This document shows, in pieces, positions 5,929 to 10,405 of a stretch of 10,405 nucleotides of DNA. The position numbers and the translations under genes were made by a program. Source of the DNA: Actinomycetota bacterium (GTDB lineage Bacteria; Actinomycetota; Acidimicrobiia; Acidimicrobiales; Microtrichaceae); assembly GCA_005777415.1 (NCBI GenBank), contig SXMI01000334.1, forward strand, positions 1 through 10,405. The letters are read 5' to 3'. Each line of letters starts with the position of its first letter. The first letter of the stretch is position 1. Below the pieces are notes generated by a model. The model worked only from the letters and a program-made list of their open reading frames with translations. It was not told the origin of the DNA and did not search any database.

Positions 5929-6944
5929 GCCGACTCCCAGGTCTCCGGGCCCGGGAACCGGCCGCCCTCGGCACTGGTGCCGTCCGGGACGACCTCGTCG
6001 TAGCCGACGACCGTGCCGCCGGTGAGCGATGCCCCGGCCCCGATGACGGCCCCGGACGCGACCACCGAGTCCACCACCGTGGCGCCGGGGAGCACCCGGA
6101 CCCCGGCCATCAGGACCGAGCCCTGCACGGTCGCACCCTCGGCGACGGTCGAGGACGGGCCGACGAACGATCCCTCCACCGTGGCGCCGGGATCCACCGT
6201 CGCGCCGTCGGCCAGTGCCGTCGCCTCGTCACCCGTCAGACCGGCGAGCAGGTCCCGGTGCACCCGGAGGTAGGCCTCGGGGGTCCCGGCGTCGATCCAG
6301 TAGGACTCGGACTGGAGGCCGAACACCGCGCCGTCCGCAACCAGCGCCGGGAAGACCTCCCGCTCGATCGACACCCTGCGCCCGGCGGGGACCCGGTCGA
6401 GCACCTCCGGCTCCAGCACGTAGGTCCCGGCGTTGATCCAGTTGCTCGGGGCCATCCCGGGTTCGGGCTTCTCGATGAACGCCTCGACGCGCCCGTCGGC
6501 GTCGAGCGGAACGACACCGAACCGGGACGGATCGTCGACGGGCGTCAACGCGATGCTCGCCGCGGCGCCCCGCTGTTCGTGGGACCGCCACAGCTCCGCA
6601 ACGTCGAGCGAGGTCAGCACGTCACCGTTGACCGCCACGAAGCGCTCGGTGATCCCCGCCTCCCGGGCCGCGAACGCGATCGCCCCGGCCGTGTCGAGCG
6701 GCTCCGGCTCGACGGCGTAGCGCATCTCCACGCCGGCGCAGGTGCCGTCCGGGTACTGCTCGAGGAACGCGTCCGGCTGGTAGCCCAGCGAGAGGACGAC
6801 CTCGGTCACGCCGGACGCCCCCAGGTGCGCCACCACCCGCTCGATCATCGGGACGTGACCGACGGGGAGGAGCTGCTTGGGGACCCGGAGGGTCAGCGGG
6901 CGGAGACGGGTGCCGAACCCGCCGACCAGGACGACGGCCTGCAC
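5925..6944 (-). CDS. Sugar-nucleotide pyrophosphorylase with beta-helix tail (mannose/glucose-1-phosphate nucleotidyltransferase type)
   Basis: This nucleotidyltransferase makes an NDP-sugar from NTP and sugar-1-phosphate in the cytoplasm; 339 residues. The catalytic domain starts with the signature VLVGGFGTRLRPLT (5-18) and PKQLLPVGHVPM (22-33). It continues through EPEPLDTAGAI (79-89), VNGDVL (105-110, metal-binding Asp108), FIEKP (156-160), INAGTYVLEPEVLD (170-183) and YWIDAGTPEAYL (215-226). Residues about 246-320 are imperfect hexapeptide repeats (DGATVDPGATVEGSFVGPSS and so on) that form a left-handed beta-helix, as in GDP-mannose and ADP-glucose pyrophosphorylases. The overall architecture is closest to GDP-mannose pyrophosphorylase-like proteins, but the sugar and base cannot be read from sequence. 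If it is GDP-mannose, it would feed Gmd at the left end. The GTG start lies 3 bases after the membrane protein's stop; GGTGG within that gene's end is a possible ribosome-binding site. The stop overlaps the epimerase start. Confidence 0.9.
   Translation of the reverse strand: MQAVVLVGGFGTRLRPLTLRVPKQLLPVGHVPMIERVVAHLGASGVTEVVLSLGYQPDAFLEQYPDGTCAGVEMRYAVEPEPLDTAGAIAFAAREAGITERFVAVNGDVLTSLDVAELWRSHEQRGAAASIALTPVDDPSRFGVVPLDADGRVEAFIEKPEPGMAPSNWINAGTYVLEPEVLDRVPAGRRVSIEREVFPALVADGAVFGLQSESYWIDAGTPEAYLRVHRDLLAGLTGDEATALADGATVDPGATVEGSFVGPSSTVAEGATVQGSVLMAGVRVLPGATVVDSVVASGAVIGAGASLTGGTVVGYDEVVPDGTSAEGGRFPGPETWESA
5934..5938 (-). promoter_or_regulatory. Ribosome-binding site GGGAG for the epimerase
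   Basis: On the - strand GGGAG ends 5 bases before the GTG at 5928. It lies inside the last codons of the pyrophosphorylase gene and supports the GTG in the GTGA overlap as the true start. It is one of the few clear Shine-Dalgarno sequences in the window. Confidence 0.5.
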
Positions 6945-6947
6945 GGC

Positions 6948-7718
6948 TCAGCCACCCGGCGACGGCGGCACGGTCGTCGCCGGCACGGTCGTCGCCGGCA
7001 CGGTCGTCGCCGGCACGGTCGTGCTCGACCCACCACCGGCGACGGTCGTGGCCGGCGCACCGTTCGACTCCGGGTCGGACAGCGCCGCAACCGTCGGCGG
7101 GAGCGCCGGGGTCTGCCCCTCGGGGACGAACCCGAGGACCATGATCTGCCCGTCCTCGGTGAAGCGCACCTCACCGATCCCGGTGGTCACGACCCGCGGC
7201 TCGGAGTTCTCGTTGGCCTGGGGCGGCCAGACGAACAGGGCGACCCGGCCGTTCTGCGCCGGCTGACCCTCGACGGGCGGACAGGGCGACCCGGTGGTGA
7301 ACGAGGTTCCTCCCGGAAGCGTGAAGGAGTTCTCGCCGAGCTGGATCCCGACCGACTCGGCGAACCGCGAGAACGTCGCGTTCTCGCCGGCCTCCTCGTC
7401 GTTCGACGGGGCGATCTTGATCAGGCCGTTGTCGAGGATGACGAACGGGCCCGTCCCGTCGCCGACGTTCGCCAGCTGGTCCTGGTAGTTCCCGCAGACG
7501 TCGACGCCGAAGGCGTCGAACCAGACGTCCTCGGTGGAGGGGACGACCGCGGCCGTCGACCGGCGACTCTCGCGGGCCAGGAACACGAACAGGGCACCGA
7601 CCACCACGATCGCGACGATGAGGGCCGGGTAGCCCAGGTTCCGCCGCTGGCCCGGCGACCGGGTGACCCCGGCCTGCTGGACCCGCTTGATCTTCTTCGC
7701 CTGCGAGGCCTTTCCCAT
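6948..7718 (-). CDS. Single-pass membrane protein of unknown function with Thr-Val-Pro repeat tail
   Basis: I do not recognise this 256-residue protein. The first 28 residues are strongly basic (GKASQAKKIKRVQQ and later RR). One hydrophobic segment of about 20 residues follows (LIVAIVVVGALFVFLA, 33-48), so the N-terminus should be cytoplasmic and residues 50-256 outside. The outer part has two cysteines (75 in DVCGNY and 146 in SPCPP) that could pair. The C-terminus is Pro/Thr-rich and ends in four TTVP units, a flexible linker-like tail encoded by a 15-bp DNA repeat. The ATG at 7718 is chosen: 10 bases upstream is TAGGTT, and the alternative TTG at 7730 overlaps that box. It sits 3 bases before the pyrophosphorylase, so it is probably co-transcribed with the sugar genes. 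A role in surface glycan assembly is suggested by position only. Confidence 0.75.
   Translation of the reverse strand: MGKASQAKKIKRVQQAGVTRSPGQRRNLGYPALIVAIVVVGALFVFLARESRRSTAAVVPSTEDVWFDAFGVDVCGNYQDQLANVGDGTGPFVILDNGLIKIAPSNDEEAGENATFSRFAESVGIQLGENSFTLPGGTSFTTGSPCPPVEGQPAQNGRVALFVWPPQANENSEPRVVTTGIGEVRFTEDGQIMVLGFVPEGQTPALPPTVAALSDPESNGAPATTVAGGGSSTTVPATTVPATTVPATTVPPSPGG
6967..7022. repeat. Tandem 15-bp repeat, three full copies and a partial fourth
   Basis: The unit GGCACGGTCGTCGCC begins at 6967, 6982 and 6997 without mismatch; a fourth copy from 7012 keeps the first 11 bases and then diverges. On the - strand it encodes the repeated Thr-Thr-Val-Pro-Ala near the C-terminus of the membrane protein. 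The length is a multiple of three, so gain or loss of a unit keeps the frame and changes only tail length. Confidence 0.9.
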
Positions 7719-7719
7719 A

Positions 7720-7741
7720 CGGCCGCTCAACCTAGCGGCTG
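7720..7741. repeat. 8-bp inverted repeat over the membrane-protein promoter and start
   Basis: The arms CGGCCGCT (7720-7727) and AGCGGCTG (7734-7741) pair over 8 positions with one G-T, around the 6-base loop CAACCT. The structure contains the TAGGTT box and ends one base before the ATG at 7718. It could be a protein-binding site or, in read-through mRNA from the glycosyltransferase genes, a hairpin next to the start. No T-tract follows, so termination is unlikely. Confidence 0.4.
7729..7734 (-). promoter_or_regulatory. Candidate -10 box TAGGTT for the membrane protein-pyrophosphorylase-epimerase operon
   Basis: On the - strand, 7734 to 7729 reads TAGGTT, the same hexamer as before the + strand SDR at 2276. 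It ends 10 bases before the ATG at 7718, so the transcript would have at most a few leader bases. The gap after the upstream glycosyltransferase is 57 bases, one of only two gaps this wide in the - strand block. No -35 element is obvious. Confidence 0.42.
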
Positions 7742-7775
7742 GCCGGAGGACCGGAGGAACCCAACGGCCACGGGG

Positions 7776-9023
7776 TCAGCCCCGTCGCAGCCAGCGCTCC
7801 CGGCGGACCTCCTCGAACAGCTCCTCGTAGGCCTCGGCCACGGCCGCCGGCGAGGCCCACCCCTCGACGAACCGGCGACCGGCGGCGCCGGCGGCGGGGC
7901 GGCCGGCGGGGGCGTCGAGCAGGCGTTCGAGCGCAGCGGTGAAGGCCTCGGGGTCCTCGGGAGGCACGGCCACGCCCGCCCCGGCCGAACGGACGGTGCG
8001 GTCGACCTCGGTCCCCTCGTCCACGCTGGCGAGCACCGGGCGACCGGCCGCCAGGATCGAGTACAGCTTGGAGGGCACGCTGGATCGGGCCAGCCCCCGA
8101 CGGAGCGGGATCAGGTGCACGTCGCCGGTGGCCAGGACCTCGGGGAGGCGCTCACGGGGTTGGGACGGCACGAACCTGATGTTGTCGAGCCCGGCCGCCG
8201 ACCCGACCAGATCGTCGAGGGCCGATCCCCCACCGTTGATGACGAACACGACGTCGTCGCGGGCGCGCAGGCGACGGGCGGCCTCGACCACGAGGTCCAA
8301 CGACTGGGACATCCCGACGTTGCCGGCGTACATGACCACGAGGCGGTCACCCAGGCCGTGCTCGTCCCGGTACGCCGTGGCCCGGTCCATCGGCACGATG
8401 CGCTCCGTGTCGACGAAGTTCGGGATCACCCGGACCCGCTCCGGCCGGTGCGGGCCGAGCTTGGCCGCCACGTTGACGCGCAGGTCCTCCGAGAGCACGG
8501 TCACGGCGTCCGCACGGCGGTAGGACCAGCGCTCCAGCGCGGACGCGGCGGCGATCACCCGCCGGTCGGTGATCGCCCCCAGTTCCACGGCCACGTCCGG
8601 GAACACGTCCTGGATGTTGAAGACGAACGGTCGGCCGCGTGCGATCGAGGCCAGCCATCCGGTCACCCCGAGCGGCAGCGGCGGCGACATGGCGAGGACG
8701 GCGTCCGGACGGATGCGGGTGGTGAGCGACGCGGCCGAGGCCAGCGCCGTGAACCCACCGAACGCCAGGGCCCGGGCCGGGATGTTCCGCTTGTCCGTGG
8801 GGAACGGGTGCAGCCGGGTCACCGCTCCCCAGGCGGTGGACTCCGTCCGCCACCGGCCGCCCTGCCACTCGGGTTCGACATCGTGCAGGCGGTACCAGGG
8901 CAACGCCGTCACCACGTGCACCCGGTGGCCCCGGTCGGCGAGCGCCTCGACGATGGCGGTCGCCACCTCGCCGGTGGGTGCGGTGTCGGGCGCGAAGTGC
9001 GGGCAGACGACCAGCAGGTTCAC
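7776..9023 (-). CDS. Glycosyltransferase family 4, WcaI-like
   Basis: This GT-B glycosyltransferase transfers a sugar from a nucleotide donor to a growing lipid-linked glycan at the cytoplasmic face; 415 residues. The N-terminal half starts LLVVCPHFAPDTAPTGEVA (3-21), with a flexible loop ALPWYRLHDVEPEW (40-53), and carries FNIQDVFPDVAVELGAI (135-151), a stretch typical of WcaI/Cap1-like enzymes. The C-terminal donor domain shows VIPNFVD (199-205), VVMYAGNVGMSQSLD (229-243), VFVINGGGSALDDL (259-272), and SSVPSKLYSILAAGRPVLAS (314-333), where the family's nucleotide-sugar site lies. There is no signal peptide or clear transmembrane helix; the segment around 87-100 is moderately hydrophobic. 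The GTG at 9023 overlaps the preceding glycosyltransferase stop as GTGA, so translation is coupled. The 57 bases after it hold a promoter candidate but no terminator. Donor and acceptor are unknown; a surface polysaccharide is inferred from the neighbours. Confidence 0.9.
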   Translation of the reverse strand: MNLLVVCPHFAPDTAPTGEVATAIVEALADRGHRVHVVTALPWYRLHDVEPEWQGGRWRTESTAWGAVTRLHPFPTDKRNIPARALAFGGFTALASAASLTTRIRPDAVLAMSPPLPLGVTGWLASIARGRPFVFNIQDVFPDVAVELGAITDRRVIAAASALERWSYRRADAVTVLSEDLRVNVAAKLGPHRPERVRVIPNFVDTERIVPMDRATAYRDEHGLGDRLVVMYAGNVGMSQSLDLVVEAARRLRARDDVVFVINGGGSALDDLVGSAAGLDNIRFVPSQPRERLPEVLATGDVHLIPLRRGLARSSVPSKLYSILAAGRPVLASVDEGTEVDRTVRSAGAGVAVPPEDPEAFTAALERLLDAPAGRPAAGAAGRRFVEGWASPAAVAEAYEELFEEVRRERWLRRG

Positions 9024-10216
9024 GGTCGACCCCGGTCCCGGCCCGCACGGGCCGCGGTGCGGTAGGCGTCGAGCAGACCGCGACCCGTCCGATCAGGGTC
9101 ACCGGCCCGGCTGCGGGCGAACGCCCGCTCGAGCGCTGCGGCCCGCGTCGCCGGGTCCTCGTCGAACACGTCCACCATGGCCGAGGTCCACCCTGACACA
9201 TCGCCGGAGCGGACCACGTCCTCGGGGCACGCCACCTCCTCCAGGGAGCCGGCGGCCGACGACAGCACCCGGACGCGCCGGACCATCGCCTCGAGCACGG
9301 GGAGCCCGAAGCCCTCGTAGGTCGACGGGACGACGACCACGTCGGCCCGGTCGAACAGCGCGTCGAGTTGCCCGGCGGGGACCCGGCCGGTGCGCAGCAC
9401 CCGGCCCGAGAGGTCCGGCCGGGCGCAGCGCTCGGCGATGACGGGGTCGAGCGGTCCGGCGCCACCCGTCAGCACCAGTCGCGCCTCGGGGTGCTGCTCC
9501 AGGACACCGGCGAACGCTTCCAACAGGAGCAGGTGGCCCTTGTGGGCGTAGGGAACCGCCGGATAGAGCACGACCCGGTGTCCGTCGAGTTCCGCCGCCA
9601 GCCGATCGTCCGCCTCATCGGCGGTCCCCGACGGGTCCACGTCGGGGACCGTCCAGGGCACCACCCGCAGCGGTGTGCCCGCCGGCAGGCCGTGGTGTCG
9701 GACCCGACCGGCGGTGAACTCGCTCGGGACGAGGACCACGTCGGCGACCCGGAGCGATCGGGCGGTCATGGCCCGCAGGTAGGTCCGCTTGGCCACCGAG
9801 AAGTTGGCGGGGAGGTCGAGTGGCTGCAGGTCGTGGACGGTCAGGACGATCCGCCCCGGGTGACGCAGGGGCACCACGCCACCGGCGTGGTGGACGACGT
9901 CGGCGCCGAGCTCCACGGCCCGGGACGCCAACCAGGTCTGGTCGGTGAGCACCCGCCGGACCTTCGAGGTCCCGCCGAGCGGAGCGACCTGCGCCGGGAA
10001 CCGGTCCACCAGGTCCGGGTGGGCGTCGACGAACGGAGCCAGTACTGCGAGGTGCACCTCGGGCCGGTCCGCGGCGGATGGACGGTCGAGGACCCGGGCG
10101 AGCGACCGGAGCGCCGCAGTGGTCGACTCCTCGCTGCCGCCGACCACACCGGGCACCAGCCAGGTCAGGTTCACCAGCACGGTCGTCACCGGCGACCCCA
10201 CCAGCGCGGTCGTCAC
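9020..10216 (-). CDS. Glycosyltransferase family 4 (GT-B)
   Basis: This is a retaining GT-B glycosyltransferase, 398 residues from the GTG at 10216. The N-terminal domain has VNLTWLVPGVVGGSEES (15-31), the family's usual glycine-rich opening, then VVHHAGGVVPL (107-117), VLTVHDLQPLDLP (124-136) and VPSEFTAGRV (163-172). The donor domain has VVLYPAVPYAHKGHLLLLEAF (215-235) and the hallmark VVVPSTYEGFGLPVLEAM (294-311), with the E-x7-E pair at Glu301 and Glu309. The layout resembles mannosyl- and other GT4 enzymes of polysaccharide operons. The beginning is odd: a tandem duplication makes residues 1-9 a near copy of residues 10-18, so a GTG at 10189 is an equally good start and gives a protein of 389 residues beginning just before the first strand. 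Both gene junctions are GTGA overlaps, placing it in the middle of a tightly coupled glycosyltransferase operon. Donor and acceptor unknown. Confidence 0.9.
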   Translation of the reverse strand: MTTALVGSPVTTVLVNLTWLVPGVVGGSEESTTAALRSLARVLDRPSAADRPEVHLAVLAPFVDAHPDLVDRFPAQVAPLGGTSKVRRVLTDQTWLASRAVELGADVVHHAGGVVPLRHPGRIVLTVHDLQPLDLPANFSVAKRTYLRAMTARSLRVADVVLVPSEFTAGRVRHHGLPAGTPLRVVPWTVPDVDPSGTADEADDRLAAELDGHRVVLYPAVPYAHKGHLLLLEAFAGVLEQHPEARLVLTGGAGPLDPVIAERCARPDLSGRVLRTGRVPAGQLDALFDRADVVVVPSTYEGFGLPVLEAMVRRVRVLSSAAGSLEEVACPEDVVRSGDVSGWTSAMVDVFDEDPATRAAALERAFARSRAGDPDRTGRGLLDAYRTAARAGRDRGRP

Positions 10217-10224
10217 CGGCGACC
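10172..10224. repeat. 26-bp tandem duplication at a gene junction
   Basis: Bases 10172-10197 and 10199-10224 differ at one of 26 positions, with a 27-base period; the core CGGTCGTCACCGGCGACC is identical in both. On the - strand each copy contains a GTGACGACC start-like sequence. The right-hand copy also holds the last codons and TGA of the upstream glycosyltransferase. The duplication is in frame and adds nine residues or an alternative start. Confidence 0.85.
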
Positions 10225-10405
10225 TCCGGCGGACGGGTCGGCGAGCACGGAGCGGTAGGCGTCGAGCACGCCCTCCGCAGCGTCGGCCCAGGTGAACTCA
10301 GCGGCGCGCTGCGGACCGGCGGCCCGCAGTCCCGCCGCCAGCGTCGGGTCGTCGAGGACCCGCGCGATCGCCGTCGCGAGCGCCTCGGCATCACCCGCCG
10401 GCACC
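10213..10405 (-). CDS. Glycosyltransferase, C-terminal end only (5' part outside window)
   Basis: The reading frame enters from the right edge and ends at 10213. About 63 residues are visible: VPAGDAEALATAIARVLDDP, then LRAAGPQRAAEFTW, then DAAEGVLDAYRSVL and a short polar tail. PxGDAEALAxAIxRVLDDP followed by an R/AAxFTW helix and a final helix xGVLDAYR is the standard C-terminus of GT4-type glycosyltransferases. The GTG at 10404 is an internal Val codon, not a start. The stop overlaps the next gene's GTG as GTGA, and this end lies inside the right-hand copy of the 26-bp duplication. Family assignment rests on the C-terminal pattern and on two further glycosyltransferases downstream. Confidence 0.75.
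   Translation of the reverse strand, partial: VPAGDAEALATAIARVLDDPTLAAGLRAAGPQRAAEFTWADAAEGVLDAYRSVLADPSAGGRR

Noticed and set aside
7719..7730. TTG start for the membrane protein giving four extra residues
   Set aside because: It overlaps the TAGGTT box, and the ATG at 7718 is better placed and a stronger start codon. It cannot be fully excluded.
6258..9065. 935-codon open frame on the + strand
   Set aside because: It lies opposite the pyrophosphorylase, membrane protein and glycosyltransferase genes. Its product is an Arg/Gly/Asp/His-rich composition without motifs, as expected opposite GC-rich coding sequence.

Overview
The window is very GC-rich. Its genes favour GTG starts and TGA stops: all twelve stop codons are TGA. 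It encodes coenzyme F420 biosynthesis and an F420-type oxidoreductase. Together with leaderless-looking TANNNT promoters, this points to a high-GC actinobacterium. Acidimicrobiia is my best guess, but that placement is inference and nothing in the window identifies a genus. No RNA gene, CRISPR array, insertion sequence, phage gene or origin was seen, and no gap between genes exceeds about 60 bases.

Left block (1-3164, + strand). The window opens inside gmd (GDP-mannose 4,6-dehydratase, C-terminal part only). Next come two late F420 genes: fbiA/cofD (2-phospho-L-lactate or phosphoenolpyruvate transferase to Fo) and fbiB/cofE (gamma-glutamyl ligase). They overlap by a GTGA junction. The ligase is the short, one-domain form without the C-terminal nitroreductase domain of mycobacterial FbiB. 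A short-chain dehydrogenase/reductase (SDR) of the retinol-dehydrogenase/protochlorophyllide-reductase type follows, behind what looks like its own leaderless promoter.

Centre (3169-4870, - strand). An SDR and an F420-dependent LLM-class (luciferase-like) oxidoreductase form a two-gene operon that runs into the left block. The two convergent stop codons are 4 bases apart and lie in a perfect 10-bp palindrome. In front of this operon is a TATGAT -10 box overlapped by a perfect 19-bp inverted repeat reaching the start codon. This looks like a repressor operator and is the clearest regulatory signal in the window.

Right block (4909-10405, - strand). These genes build surface polysaccharide or glycan. 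In transcription order they are: the end of one GT4-like glycosyltransferase, a complete GT4 glycosyltransferase, a WcaI-like GT4 glycosyltransferase, a single-pass membrane protein of unknown function with a Thr/Val/Pro repeat tail, a sugar-nucleotide pyrophosphorylase with a left-handed beta-helix tail, and a GalE-like NAD-dependent sugar epimerase/dehydratase. Most junctions are 4-base GTGA overlaps or gaps of a few bases. A second TAGGTT promoter candidate sits before the membrane protein. With gmd at the other end, the window pairs nucleotide-sugar supply and glycosyl transfer with an F420 island inserted between them.

I see no clearly new multi-gene system. The observations most worth following are the 19-bp operator, the one-domain F420 ligase, a tandem duplication that doubles a glycosyltransferase start site, and the 15-bp coding repeat in the unknown membrane protein.
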